Shown piece after piece: positions 46,617 through 55,879 of a stretch of 64,000 nucleotides of DNA. Position 1 is the first letter of the stretch; every line of letters begins with the position of its first letter. The stretch is from Methylobacterium sp. GXS13 (GTDB lineage Bacteria > Pseudomonadota > Alphaproteobacteria > Rhizobiales > Beijerinckiaceae), in NCBI RefSeq assembly GCF_001455965.1, contig NZ_LKKO01000036.1, positions 62,001 to 126,000 on the forward strand, read 5' to 3'. The translations under genes and the position numbers were made by a program. The notes below the pieces were generated by a model that saw only the letters and a list, made by a program, of their open reading frames with translations, had not been told where the DNA came from and did not search any database.

Positions 46617-47903
46617 ATGGGTACGAGTATGTTGCAGATGCCGGCGGGAGGCTTGCGTCTCCTCGCTGACCGAGCGCGGATGGGTGATGTGACGCGCAGC
46701 CTGTCGAGCTTCCCGGCCGAAATCGACGTTCTCGCGGGTGCCCGCGTCCTGCAGATCATTCCAGAACTCGATGCCGGCGGCGCCGAGCGGACCACGGTCG
46801 ACGTGGCCGAAGCCCTGGCGGGAGTCGGAGCCCGGGCGCTGGTCGCGACCGAGGGCGGCCGCTTGATCGGCGAGCTTCAAGCCAAGGGCGGCCACTGGCT
46901 GCGCTTTCCCGCGGCCTCGAAGAACCCCGCCCGCATGGCGCTCAACGTCGTGCGGCTGATGGCCCTGTGCCGGCGCGAGGGCGTGCAGATCGTTCATGCC
47001 CGGTCACGGGCACCCGCCTGGGTGGCGCTCGGCGCCGCCCGCCGCCTCGGCCTGCCCTTCGTGACCACCTATCACGGCAGCTATTCCGGCCGCACCGGCG
47101 TGAAGGTGCTGTACAATTCCGTGATGGCCCGGGGCGACGTGGTGATCGCCAATTCGCGCTACACCGCCGACTTGATCCACCAGCTTCATGCCGAGCAGGC
47201 GGGCGACCGGGTGCGGGTGATCCACCGGGGCACGGATCTCGCCGTGTTCAACCCGGTGGCGGTCGGGGCGGGCGGGGTCGAGGTCCTGCGCCGGGCCTGG
47301 AACGTTGCGCCGCACGAGCGAGTGATCCTGCTGGCCGCCCGGCTGACCGCCTGGAAGGGGCACCGGGTGCTGATCGACGCCGCCGCGCAGATGCGCGACC
47401 GCGGCGTCCCGGATCTTGCCGTGGTGCTCGCCGGCGATCCGCAGGGGCGTGCGTCCTACGAGCGCGAACTCGATGCCTTGATCGCCGCCCGCGGTCTCGG
47501 CGGTATCGTCCGCCGGGTCGGCCATTGCACCGACATGCCGGCCGCGTTCCGGGCGGCTTCCGTGGTGGCCGTTCCGTCCGTGGAGCCCGAGGCGTTCGGC
47601 CGCTCGGCCGTGGAGGCCCAGGCGCTCGGCACGCCCGTGGTGGTCTCGGATCTCGGGGCCGTCCCCGAGACGGTGCTGGCGCCACCGGACGTCTCGGCCA
47701 GCCAGCGGACCGGCTGGCGCGTGCCGCCCGGCGATGCGGGCGCCCTCGCCGCGGCACTGACCGAGGCCCTGTCGCTCGGCGCCAGTGCCCGGGACGCGCT
47801 GGTGCGGCGCGGCCGCGCCCACGTGGAGGCGAATTTTTCGCTGGAGCGCATGGCCGGTGATACACTGGCGGTCTACGCCCAGTTGCTCGGCCGAAACTCC
47901 TGA
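46617..47903 (+). CDS. GT4-type glycosyltransferase
   Basis: A 428-residue GT-B fold enzyme. N-terminal half: RVLQIIPELDAGGAERTTVD, ALVATEGGRLIGELQAKGG; C-terminal half: LLAARLTAWKGHRVLIDAA and the donor-binding SVEPEAFGRSAVEAQALGTP. Together with the sugar-polymer context it likely builds a surface glycan. Starts at 46617 or, with fewer odd residues, at 46680 (MGDVTRSLSS). Confidence 0.9.
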   Translation: MGTSMLQMPAGGLRLLADRARMGDVTRSLSSFPAEIDVLAGARVLQIIPELDAGGAERTTVDVAEALAGVGARALVATEGGRLIGELQAKGGHWLRFPAASKNPARMALNVVRLMALCRREGVQIVHARSRAPAWVALGAARRLGLPFVTTYHGSYSGRTGVKVLYNSVMARGDVVIANSRYTADLIHQLHAEQAGDRVRVIHRGTDLAVFNPVAVGAGGVEVLRRAWNVAPHERVILLAARLTAWKGHRVLIDAAAQMRDRGVPDLAVVLAGDPQGRASYERELDALIAARGLGGIVRRVGHCTDMPAAFRAASVVAVPSVEPEAFGRSAVEAQALGTPVVVSDLGAVPETVLAPPDVSASQRTGWRVPPGDAGALAAALTEALSLGASARDALVRRGRAHVEANFSLERMAGDTLAVYAQLLGRNS

Positions 47904-48121
47904 TCGCTGTGCGGGCATCAGGGGACTGATACCCGGGACGTGAGTCAGCGTTTCAACGCGCGGCTGATTATTTCGCGCCTCGCCCCGACACCCCGTTGAC
48001 TCTGGCCGGGCTTCCTCCAACGTAGTATGTCCGGAAGAGACCGGAGCGGCTGGCGGTCAGGAGATCCTGGGAACGGGTCGTCCGATCCGCCGTTTCGTCG
48101 TTGCAGCAGGAGACCGAAGCC

Positions 48122-48664
48122 ATTCGTAGACCGATGAGAGCCATGCCGGCCCCGCAGAAGGACGGGCCGCGCGCCAACCGCGACATCCGCGGGGTGCGGG
48201 AAGTGCAGCTGATCGACGATACCGGGCAGAACCGCGGCGTCGTCCCCTTCTTCGACGCGCTGACCCTCGCTGAGGAAGCCGGCCTCGATCTCGTGGAGAT
48301 TGCGCCGAACTCGGTGCCGCCCGTCTGCAAGTTGCTCGATTACGGGCGCTTCCGCTTCAACGAGCAGAAGAAGCAGAACGAGGCGCGCAAGCGTCAGAAG
48401 ACGGTCGAGGTCAAGGAGATCAAGCTCCGCCCCGGCATCGACAAGCACGATTACGACACCAAGATGAAGTCGGTGCACCGCTTCTTCGAGGAAGGCGACA
48501 AGGTCAAGGTGACCCTGCGCTTCCGCGGTCGTGAGATGGCTCACCAGGATATCGGCCTGCGTCTCTTGGAGCGCGTGAAGACCGAGACCGCCGAGATCGC
48601 CAAGGTGGAGAGCGAGCCGATGCTCGAAGGCCGCCAGATGATCATGATCCTCGCGCCGCGCTGA
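48122..48664 (+). CDS. infC: translation initiation factor IF-3
   Basis: A 180-residue IF-3: [40 protein letters not shown] (N-domain) and [35 protein letters not shown] (C-domain). The likely start is the ATT at 48122, not an ATG: AGGAG lies nine bases upstream, and ATG at 48134 lacks one. infC is known to begin at rare ATT in E. coli for autoregulation, so this is consistent. It is not next to rpmI-rplT here but about 6.6 kb away on the other strand. Confidence 0.93.
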   Translation: MRRPMRAMPAPQKDGPRANRDIRGVREVQLIDDTGQNRGVVPFFDALTLAEEAGLDLVEIAPNSVPPVCKLLDYGRFRFNEQKKQNEARKRQKTVEVKEIKLRPGIDKHDYDTKMKSVHRFFEEGDKVKVTLRFRGREMAHQDIGLRLLERVKTETAEIAKVESEPMLEGRQMIMILAPR

Positions 48665-48685
48665 TCGATCTCCGAATTGCTGTTC

Positions 48686-48711
48686 ACGCCGCCTCCTGAC
48701 CGGGGCGGCGT
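48686..48711 (+). terminator. hairpin after infC
   Basis: ACGCCGCC and its exact complement GGCGGCGT enclose a 10-base loop, 21 bases after the infC stop, with TCGCATTTG following. Likely the infC terminator; weak T-tract. Confidence 0.55.
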
Positions 48712-48761
48712 TCGCATTTGTGGCGCTTCCGTCGCGAAGCGTGGGCGACTATCTCCTGTCC

Positions 48762-49547
48762 ATGGCCCTGGCTCCCGACGAGATCGAACGCTACGCCCGC
48801 CACCTCGTCCTGGCCGAGGTCGGAGGTCCCGGACAGGCACGCCTCAAGGCCGCCCGGGTGCTGGTCATCGGGGCGGGGGGGCGCGGCGCGCCGCTGATCC
48901 AGTACCTCGCGGCGGCCGGCATCGGCACGATCGGGATCGTCGACGACGACACGGTCTCGCTCTCGAACCTCCAGCGCCAGGTGATCCACGGCACCCCGGA
49001 TCTCGGGCGCCCCAAGGTCGAGAGCGCGGCCGATGCAGTGGCCCGGCTCAACCCGCACGTGGCGGTGGTCCCGCACCCGTTCCGCATCGCGCCGGACAAC
49101 GCGGTCGACCTGATCGTCGGCTACGACCTCGTCGCCGACGGCTCGGACAACTTCGCCACGCGCTACGCCGTCTCGGATGCCTGCTTCCACGCGCGGCGCC
49201 CGCTGGAGACGGCGGCGATCGGCCGGTTCGACGGGACGCTCACCACCATCCGGGCGCACGAGACCGGACCCGACGGAACGCCAAACCCGACCTATCGCTG
49301 CCTGTTCCCGAACCCGCCGCCGCCGGGCAGCGTCCCCGCCTGCGCCGAGGCCGGGGTGCTCGGGGCGCTGGCCGGGGTGATGGGCTCGCTCATGGCGATG
49401 GAGGTGATCCGCGCCGTGGCGGATTTCGGCGAGCCGCTGGTCGGGCGCCTGCTGATGGTCGATGCCCGCTCGATGCGGTTCGAGACCCTGAGCTACGGCT
49501 GGGATCCGGACAACCCGCTCAGCGGCGCCGGGTCGTCAGCCCAGTGA
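48762..49547 (+). CDS. ThiF/MoeB/HesA-family adenylyltransferase
   Basis: A 261-residue E1-like enzyme that adenylates the C-terminus of a sulfur-carrier or ubiquitin-like protein. [17 protein letters not shown] is the ATP loop (usual form GAGGLGSP), [13 protein letters not shown] and [15 protein letters not shown] follow, then [17 protein letters not shown] with the conserved Cys. Start at 48762; a GTG at 48720 is possible. Its stop overlaps the convergent SEC-C gene by 12 bases. Confidence 0.88.
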   Translation: MALAPDEIERYARHLVLAEVGGPGQARLKAARVLVIGAGGRGAPLIQYLAAAGIGTIGIVDDDTVSLSNLQRQVIHGTPDLGRPKVESAADAVARLNPHVAVVPHPFRIAPDNAVDLIVGYDLVADGSDNFATRYAVSDACFHARRPLETAAIGRFDGTLTTIRAHETGPDGTPNPTYRCLFPNPPPPGSVPACAEAGVLGALAGVMGSLMAMEVIRAVADFGEPLVGRLLMVDARSMRFETLSYGWDPDNPLSGAGSSAQ

Positions 49548-50417
49548 GGCACCCGGCGGCATCCAGGGACCGTCCGCCTCCGCCTTGCCGAGGCAGCACT
49601 TCTTGAACTTCTTGCCCGAGCCGCACGGGCAGGGATCGTTGCGCCCGACATCCTTGAACGGGTTGCGCTGCGGCTCGCCTGCGCCCTCCACGGTCCAGTC
49701 GAGCGCTTCGACCGGATCGTCGAGATAGCCGTACTGGTAGGGGCCGAGCCGGTCCCGGTCGTCGGGCTTGGTCTCGGCCTTGCGCAGGGCCTCCTTGAAC
49801 CAGTCGGCGTCGCTGATCTCATCGGTGATCCGCCCATCGGCTCGTGCCGCGGCGGCGCGGGGCGCGAGATCGCGGAAGCCGAGATGCGCGATCGACTCCT
49901 CCCAGCCGACCCAGGCCGGCCCCTCCTCGACCGCCGCCTTCGCGTCGTCGAACCGGACCAGCAGCGCATGCATCGCGTCGCGGTCGATCCGCCCCTCCAG
50001 GGTCAGGAAGGTGCAGGCCGACAGCAGCGCCATGCGGGTGAGGTCATCGACGGTGCTGTCGAGGATCAGCCGGAACAGGGGCTGGTGATCCCCGTCGAAC
50101 AGGCTGCTGACGACCTTGGACAGGGTCGCGGTCACGGCGTCGCCCAGCACCGCGTCGAGCGTCTCTTCGTCCTGCCGAAGCAGCGTGAGGAGGGGGGGCA
50201 GGGCACGGGTATCGCGGGCCTGCGCCATGACGTGCAGGCCCCAGAACAGGAGGTTCTCCTGCTCCGGGGTGAGTTCGTCGCCCCTGGCCGCGGCCTCGAT
50301 CAGCGGCAGTGTCGCCTCGGCGATCTCGGCCGGATGCGCCAGCGCCTCGCGCAGGGCCTTGGTCGGCCGGTACTCGGAGGCCGCCAGGTCTTCGATCAGC
50401 GCTGCGATTCGGCTCAT
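49536..50417 (-). CDS. DUF1186-type protein with C-terminal SEC-C motif
   Basis: A 293-residue helical-repeat protein (HEAT-like, [15 protein letters not shown] onwards) ending in the SecA-type zinc motif [19 protein letters not shown]. The layout fits the DUF1186 family. SEC-C motifs bind zinc and may contact SecB/ribosomes; function is not established. Just downstream of pheT on the same strand (gap 10 bases), overlapping the ThiF-like gene tail-to-tail. Confidence 0.88.
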   Translation of the reverse strand: MSRIAALIEDLAASEYRPTKALREALAHPAEIAEATLPLIEAAARGDELTPEQENLLFWGLHVMAQARDTRALPPLLTLLRQDEETLDAVLGDAVTATLSKVVSSLFDGDHQPLFRLILDSTVDDLTRMALLSACTFLTLEGRIDRDAMHALLVRFDDAKAAVEEGPAWVGWEESIAHLGFRDLAPRAAAARADGRITDEISDADWFKEALRKAETKPDDRDRLGPYQYGYLDDPVEALDWTVEGAGEPQRNPFKDVGRNDPCPCGSGKKFKKCCLGKAEADGPWMPPGASLG

Positions 50418-50427
50418 GCCATCCTCC

Positions 50428-52848
50428 TCAAGCCCGCAGGGTCGCGCCGGGCGGGCGCGAGACCTCGGCCACGATCTTGGCGCTCACCGCCTCGATCTCG
50501 GCATCGGTCAGGGTGCGCTCCAGCGGTTGCAGACGCACGGCGATCGCCACCGATTTCGAGCCCTCCGGCACGCCGGGGCCCTCGTAAAGGTCGAACACCT
50601 CGACGCCGGTGACGAGCTTGCGCTCGGCCCCCTGGGCCGCCTTGACGATGTCGCCCGCCGGCACGTCACGGCCCACCACGAACGCGAAATCCCGGGACAG
50701 GGGCTGGAACTCGGACAACGCCAAAGCCGGTTTGGCCTTGGTCGGCTTGTGCTTGGGCAGAGGCAGCGCGTCGAGCACGATTTCGAACGCCACGAGGCTG
50801 CCCTTGAGGTCGAGGGCCTGCAGGGTCCTGGGATGGACCTCGCCGAACCAGCCGATCTCGGATTTCGGTCCGAAGCGCAGGGTGCCCGAGCGGCCCGGAT
50901 GGAGCCAGGACGGCCCGCCCGCGGTCACCTGCAGGCCGCCGGTCGGCACGCCGAGGACACCCAGCAGCGCAAGGGCATCGGCCTTGGCGTCGAAGACGTC
51001 CACATTCTTGGTCGCTCCGTCCCAGTGACGCCCAGCGCCCGCCAGGATGGCACTGCCCCGCCGCACCGCCGCCGCGCGGATGCTTTGTCCCTCCGGCTCG
51101 TCCGTGGCGAAGCACTGGCCGACCTCGAACAGGGCCGTGTCCGGGTAGCCCCGGTCGGCGTTGCGCTGCGCCGCCCGCAGGAGCCCCGGCACCAGGCTCG
51201 GACGCATGTCCGACAGTTCCGAGGCGATCGGGTTGGCCAGCACCAGATCGGCACCACCGCCGCCGAACAGCTCGGCATCTGCGTGCGGGACGAACGACCA
51301 GGTCACCGCCTCCATCAGGCCACGGCTCGCGAGGGCGCGCTTGGCGATGCGGGTGCGCTTCTGCATCACGGTGAGCAGCGGCCGGCCGATCCCGGCGAGC
51401 CGCGGCAGAGGCTTCGGCTCAATCCGGTCGAGACCGGTGATGCGGATGACCTCCTCGACAAGGTCGGCCTTGCCCTCCACGTCCGGCCGCCAGGACGGCG
51501 TCGACACCTTCACCCGGTCGCCGGTGCCGGAGACGTGGAAGCCCAGCGTCTCGAGGATCAGCTTGATCTCGATCTGCGGCAGCTCGATGCCGGCCAGCCG
51601 CCGCACCTCGGTCCATGGGAAATCGATGATCCGTTCGGAGTCCGGCGGTTCGCCGGCGATCTTCGCCTCGGAGGGCGTGCCGCCGCACAGGTCGATCACG
51701 AGGCGCGTCGCCAGGTCGAGGCCCGGCAGCGTGAAGGCCGGATCGACGCCGCGCTCGAACCGGTACCGGGCATCGGTGATGATGCCGAGACGCCGCCCGG
51801 ACTGGGCGATGTTGGCCGGATCCCACAGGGCCGATTCGATCAGCACGTCCGTGGTTGTCGCGTCGCAGCCGGAGGCCTGCCCGCCCATGATGCCGGCGAT
51901 CGATTCGACGCCCGCCTGATCGGCGATCACCACGGTGTCGTCGGTGAGGGTGTAGGTGCGCCCATCCAGCGCCAGCAGGCTCTCGCCGTCCCGCGCCCGT
52001 CGAACCGTCACGCTGCCCGAGACCTTGGCGGCGTCGAACACGTGCAGCGGCCGGCCGCGATCGAAGGTGACGTAGTTGGTGATGTCCACCAGCGCGTTGA
52101 TCGGGCGCAGGCCGATCGCCCGCAGGCGGGCCTGCATCCAGGCCGGCGACGGGCCGTTCTTGACGCCGCGTACCAGCCGGAGCGCGAAGAGCGGGCAGAG
52201 ATGCCGGTCCTCCGGCGCGAGCGGCAGGCCGATCTCGACGGGGCAGGGGCCTTCGCCGCGCACGCTCGGCTGGGCCTCGTGCTTGAGCGTGCCGATCCCG
52301 GTCGCCGCGAGGTCGCGCGCGATGCCGTGCACCGAGGTGCAGTCCGGCCGGTTCGGCGTCAGGTTGATCTCGATGACCGGATCGTCGAGCCCGGCATAGA
52401 GCGCGTAGCCCTGGCCGACCGGCGCTTCAGCCGGAAGTTCGAGGATGCCGTCATGGTCCTCGCCGAGCCCGAGCTCAGAACCGGAGCACAGCATGCCGTG
52501 GCTCTCGACGCCGCGGATCGTGCCGACCGAGAGCGTGATCGCCTTGCCGGGCACGTAGGTGCCGGGCGGCGCGAACACCGTGACCAGGCCGGCCCGCGCG
52601 TTCGGCGCGCCGCAGACCACCTGCACCGGCGCGCCGGCGCCGGTCTCGACGGTGCAGACCCGGAGCCGGTCGGCGTTGGGATGCTGCTCGGCCGTCAGGA
52701 TCCGGGCGACGACGTAGGGCTTGAGGGCGGCCGCCTTGTCCTCGACGCCTTCGACCTCGAGGCCGATCCGCGTCAGCGTCTCGGCGATGGTGTCGAGGGA
52801 CGCCTCGGTGTCGAGGTGATCCTTGAGCCAGGAGAGGGTGAATTTCAT
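50428..52848 (-). CDS. pheT: phenylalanyl-tRNA synthetase beta subunit
   Basis: An 806-residue beta subunit. It starts [20 protein letters not shown], with the tRNA-binding domain ([36 protein letters not shown]), the B3/B4 editing region, B5 and the C-terminal anticodon-binding domain ([17 protein letters not shown]). The ATG overlaps the stop of the upstream HEPN-like gene by four bases, and there is no separate strong ribosome-binding site, so expression probably depends on coupling. Confidence 0.97.
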   Translation of the reverse strand: MKFTLSWLKDHLDTEASLDTIAETLTRIGLEVEGVEDKAAALKPYVVARILTAEQHPNADRLRVCTVETGAGAPVQVVCGAPNARAGLVTVFAPPGTYVPGKAITLSVGTIRGVESHGMLCSGSELGLGEDHDGILELPAEAPVGQGYALYAGLDDPVIEINLTPNRPDCTSVHGIARDLAATGIGTLKHEAQPSVRGEGPCPVEIGLPLAPEDRHLCPLFALRLVRGVKNGPSPAWMQARLRAIGLRPINALVDITNYVTFDRGRPLHVFDAAKVSGSVTVRRARDGESLLALDGRTYTLTDDTVVIADQAGVESIAGIMGGQASGCDATTTDVLIESALWDPANIAQSGRRLGIITDARYRFERGVDPAFTLPGLDLATRLVIDLCGGTPSEAKIAGEPPDSERIIDFPWTEVRRLAGIELPQIEIKLILETLGFHVSGTGDRVKVSTPSWRPDVEGKADLVEEVIRITGLDRIEPKPLPRLAGIGRPLLTVMQKRTRIAKRALASRGLMEAVTWSFVPHADAELFGGGGADLVLANPIASELSDMRPSLVPGLLRAAQRNADRGYPDTALFEVGQCFATDEPEGQSIRAAAVRRGSAILAGAGRHWDGATKNVDVFDAKADALALLGVLGVPTGGLQVTAGGPSWLHPGRSGTLRFGPKSEIGWFGEVHPRTLQALDLKGSLVAFEIVLDALPLPKHKPTKAKPALALSEFQPLSRDFAFVVGRDVPAGDIVKAAQGAERKLVTGVEVFDLYEGPGVPEGSKSVAIAVRLQPLERTLTDAEIEAVSAKIVAEVSRPPGATLRA

Positions 52849-53315
52849 TTTTTTCTTGGGGGAAAGAGGAGGTTCAAGGCCAGGGTTCGGCGATCCTGAG
52901 CAGTCAAGCTCGCAAGGCGTGAGAGGATTTCGCGAGCCCGCTCGACATGCTCCCGCGCTTTCGCCAGCGTGACTACGTTTGGCCGGGGCGGCGCATAATC
53001 CGCGAGTTTTCGGGCATCCTGTAACCGAATGATATCGTCGCCGATCTGCCTCAGCGCACTGTTTCGCTTCAAGGGGCCGTCGCTCACGAAAGCCTGTTTG
53101 AGCGGCCCGTGATCGATTTGACGATAGACGCGCTCGAACTCGGCGGACGCAGCGTCCGAACCAGGCAGGATTTCGTCTGCGCAAAGTTGCATGACGGCGT
53201 GGAACGCCGCGTAATAGGCTCCACTGACCGCACGCCGCTTCGCTGCCGAACTACCCGGGTTCCGCTCGATCAACTCCGTTGCTTGGTCGAGCATCTGTAA
53301 GACCATTGCGGTCAT
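52845..53315 (-). CDS. HEPN-like domain protein inside the pheST operon
   Basis: A 156-residue all-helical protein. The core [20 protein letters not shown] (residues 26-45) is the YYAxFHA signature of HEPN/UPF0332-type proteins; I do not see the catalytic Rx4-6H pair. The rest is charged helix ([14 protein letters not shown]). It ends ...FPPRKK then TGA, on a run of seven A, and that TGA overlaps the pheT ATG. The start follows the stop of a 94-residue protein by three bases. Confidence 0.8.
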   Translation of the reverse strand: MTAMVLQMLDQATELIERNPGSSAAKRRAVSGAYYAAFHAVMQLCADEILPGSDAASAEFERVYRQIDHGPLKQAFVSDGPLKRNSALRQIGDDIIRLQDARKLADYAPPRPNVVTLAKAREHVERAREILSRLASLTAQDRRTLALNLLFPPRKK

Positions 53316-53318
53316 AGG

Positions 53319-53603
53319 CTATTCGACATCTTCCTCGACACGGCGCTCATCGGCAACTTCGTTGTCCAAGAACACCAATCGACTCTCTCCGCGCTCGATG
53401 AGGGCGGAACGGAGATCGTGAACGGCCGTGATCAGGGGATCCGGTCTCATGCTCGGCCGATGATCGTAGCGCGCGGTCACGCGGATGATCGGATCTCCGT
53501 CAAAATCGGTGTCCGACCAAACGTCCGCACTTCTGAACCTGGCCGCTGGAAGCCGGTCGCGCAGGACGCGATCAACGATCAGACTGATTTCCTGGTCGGT
53601 CAT
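53319..53603 (-). CDS. 94-residue protein, partner of the HEPN-like protein
   Basis: A short soluble protein starting MTDQEISLIVDRVLRDRLPA, with SDTDFDGDPIIRVTARYDH in the middle (strand pair) and a C-terminal helix RSALIERGESRLVFL followed by acidic DERRVEEDVE. It lies 16 bases after pheS and three before the HEPN-like gene, so it is inside the pheST operon. Small, acidic and adjacent to an HEPN: it looks antitoxin-like. No family recognised with confidence. Confidence 0.75.
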   Translation of the reverse strand: MTDQEISLIVDRVLRDRLPAARFRSADVWSDTDFDGDPIIRVTARYDHRPSMRPDPLITAVHDLRSALIERGESRLVFLDNEVADERRVEEDVE

Positions 53604-53619
53604 GACAACCTCCGTGGCC

Positions 53620-54702
53620 TTACCCCGTCAAACCCCCGATCAGGCTCGGCACATCCAGCGGCCGGAAGCCGTAATGATCGAGCCAGCGCACATCCGCCTC
53701 GAAGAACGGGCGCAGGTCCGGCATGCCGTATTTCAGCATGGCGATGCGGTCGATGCCGACCCCGAAGGCGAAGCCCTGCACCGCGTCCGGATCGAGGCCG
53801 CAATTGCGCAGGACGTTCGGGTGCACCATTCCGCAGCCCAGGATCTCCAGCCAGTCGGTGCCCTCGCCGAAGCGGATCTCACCGCCCTTGCGGGAGCACT
53901 GGATGTCGACCTCGGCCGACGGCTCGGTGAACGGGAAGAACGACGGGCGAAAGCGCATCTTCACGCCGTCGACCTCGAAGAATGCCTTGCAGAATTCCTC
54001 CAGCACCCATTTCAGGTTGGCGATATTGGCAGCCGTGTCGATCACCAGCCCCTCGACCTGATGGAACATCGGCGTGTGGGTCTGGTCGGAATCGTGCCGG
54101 TAGGTCCGGCCCGGGATGATGACGCGGATCGGGGGCGTCTGCGCACGCATCGTCCGAATCTGGACGGGTGACGTGTGGGTGCGCAGCACCTTCCGCTTCC
54201 CGGTCTGGTCCGGCGCCAGGAAGAACGTGTCGTGCATCTCGCGGGCCGGATGGCCGGGCGGGAAGTTGAGTGCGGTGAAGTTCAGCTCGTCGGTCTCGAT
54301 ATCCGGGCCCTCGGCCACGGCGAAGCCCATATCGGCGAAGATCGCGGTAATCTCGTCGATCACCTGCGTGATCGGATGGATCCGTCCGCGCACTTCCGGC
54401 GCCTCGCGCATGGGCAACGTCACGTCGACCCGCTCGGAAGCGAGGCGAGCCTCCAGAGCGGCCTCCACCAGGGCGGTCTTGCGCTCCGTGACGGCGCCCT
54501 GGATCCTGTCGCGCAGGCCGTTGATCAGCGGGCCGCGTTCCTTGCGCTCCTCGGGCGTCATGGAGCCCAGGGTCTTGAGCAGATCGGAGACGCTGCCCTT
54601 CTTGCCGAGCGCGGCCACGCGCACCGCGTCGAGGGCGGCCTCGTCGGACGCAGCCGTCACCTGGGCCAGGAGGTCGCGTTCGAGGGTGTCGAGATCGGTC
54701 AT
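53620..54702 (-). CDS. pheS: phenylalanyl-tRNA synthetase alpha subunit
   Basis: A 360-residue class II catalytic subunit. N-terminal coiled-coil ([20 protein letters not shown]), then [10 protein letters not shown], motif 2 [20 protein letters not shown] and motif 3 [17 protein letters not shown]. Full-length for the family. It leads the unit pheS-94-residue-HEPN-pheT. A hairpin lies in the gap between rplT and pheS. Confidence 0.97.
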   Translation of the reverse strand: MTDLDTLERDLLAQVTAASDEAALDAVRVAALGKKGSVSDLLKTLGSMTPEERKERGPLINGLRDRIQGAVTERKTALVEAALEARLASERVDVTLPMREAPEVRGRIHPITQVIDEITAIFADMGFAVAEGPDIETDELNFTALNFPPGHPAREMHDTFFLAPDQTGKRKVLRTHTSPVQIRTMRAQTPPIRVIIPGRTYRHDSDQTHTPMFHQVEGLVIDTAANIANLKWVLEEFCKAFFEVDGVKMRFRPSFFPFTEPSAEVDIQCSRKGGEIRFGEGTDWLEILGCGMVHPNVLRNCGLDPDAVQGFAFGVGIDRIAMLKYGMPDLRPFFEADVRWLDHYGFRPLDVPSLIGGLTG

Positions 54703-54804
54703 CGCTGTCTTCGAGCAGGGTTGTCGGAGCCGCCGTCGCGGCGTGCTCTCGCGCGTTGTTCGCCGTCACGCAAGCGCGTGCGTTCAACTGCGGCGTGAGA
54801 ACGA

Positions 54805-54840
54805 CGAAGGCGCGACTCTCGGGGGAGAGCCGCGCCTTCG
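54805..54840 (-). terminator. strong hairpin between rplT and pheS (attenuator or terminator)
   Basis: Read on the minus strand, CGAAGGCGCGGCTCTC, a CCCC loop and GAGAGTCGCGCCTTCG form a 16-bp stem whose only non-Watson-Crick pair is G-U. On the opposite strand the same position would be an A-C mismatch. The base choice shows the minus-strand RNA is the functional one. No T-tract follows. Likely a terminator of rpmI-rplT or an attenuator before pheS. Confidence 0.75.
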
Positions 54841-54863
54841 GATGTCTCGCCGCGGGCCTGGGG

Positions 54864-55241
54864 TCAGGCGGCCTTGGCGGTGGTCTCGGGGAGGGCGGCC
54901 TTGGCCTTCTCGACCACGGCGGCAAAGCTCGCCGGCTCGTGGATCGCCAGTTCGGACAGCGCCTTGCGGTCGACGACGATGCCGGACTTGGCGAGGCCGT
55001 TGATGAAGCGCGAATAGGTCAGGCCATGCTCGCGCACGGCTGCGTTGAGGCGCTGGATCCAGAGAGCGCGGAACGTACGCTTCTTATTCTTACGGTCGCG
55101 GTAGGCATACTGCATGCCCTTCTCGACCGCCTGCTTGGCGATCCGGATCGTATTCTTGCGCCGGCCGTAATAGCCCTTGGCGGCCTTCAGAACTTTCTTG
55201 TGCTTCGCGTGACTGGTCACGCCGCGTTTGACGCGGGCCAT
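54864..55241 (-). CDS. rplT: 50S ribosomal protein L20
   Basis: A 125-residue L20 starting [19 protein letters not shown], with [18 protein letters not shown] and [19 protein letters not shown] short Ala/Lys extension closes the protein. Follows rpmI on the same strand. Confidence 0.98.
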   Translation of the reverse strand: MARVKRGVTSHAKHKKVLKAAKGYYGRRKNTIRIAKQAVEKGMQYAYRDRKNKKRTFRALWIQRLNAAVREHGLTYSRFINGLAKSGIVVDRKALSELAIHEPASFAAVVEKAKAALPETTAKAA

Positions 55242-55291
55242 CGGTTATCTCCTGGTTTCGACGAAAGACAGTGGCAACGGGTGCAGAAGGC

Positions 55292-55495
55292 TTACCGCGC
55301 GTTCGGCAGGAAGTACTTCTTCACGTTGGCGGCATCGCCCTCGAACAGGGTCGTGGTGCCGCGCAGGTTGCGGATCTGCTTGGTCGTCCGCTTGATCATC
55401 CCGTGGCGCTTGCCGGCCTGGGCGTACATAACCTTACCGGTGCCGGTGATCTTGAAGCGCTTCTTGGCGCCTGATTTGGTCTTCAGCTTGGGCAT
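55292..55495 (-). CDS. rpmI: 50S ribosomal protein L35
   Basis: A 67-residue L35 with the typical [18 protein letters not shown] start, the [19 protein letters not shown] middle and KKYFLPNAR end. First gene of the rpmI-rplT pair; infC is not adjacent. Confidence 0.98.
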
Positions 55496-55879
55496 TTGGC
55501 TCTCCGTTGCGCGAAAATTCCTCTGAGCCGACCCGCGAGGGTCGGTTGAGGTGTGCGCGATGATGCTTCTGGTGGAGCAGCACGAGCCGCCACGGCAGCC
55601 CTATCGGCCGGGCGGTTCGACGCGGTGCGGCTTATGACAGAAACGCGCAGCCACGGCAACGGCTTCCGTCGCAGCAAGGCACCGCACCGCCAAGGTGCGG
55701 CCACGGCCGGGGGCAGGCGCGCATCGGGGAATGCGGGGACAGCTTCCGCGCTGCACAAAACTTGTCGAGACAACCTGCGGGCGCAGGAACCATAACCTTG
55801 GCCGTCGGTTTCATTCATGTCCCGCTCAGGCCGGCAGGGTTAGACCCCCCGTCAAATTCGGCCAACCAGGAGACACTTC
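55496..55879. other. spacer between rpmI and a glycosyltransferase
   Basis: A 384-base stretch with no accepted gene. It should carry the rpmI promoter and leader on the minus strand, which in other bacteria is where infC would lie. No hairpin stood out. Confidence 0.4.

Noticed and set aside
50116..52899. A 927-codon plus-strand frame opposite pheT
   Set aside because: Antisense to pheT, without a ribosome-binding site or domain. Rare stops in high-GC antisense frames explain it.
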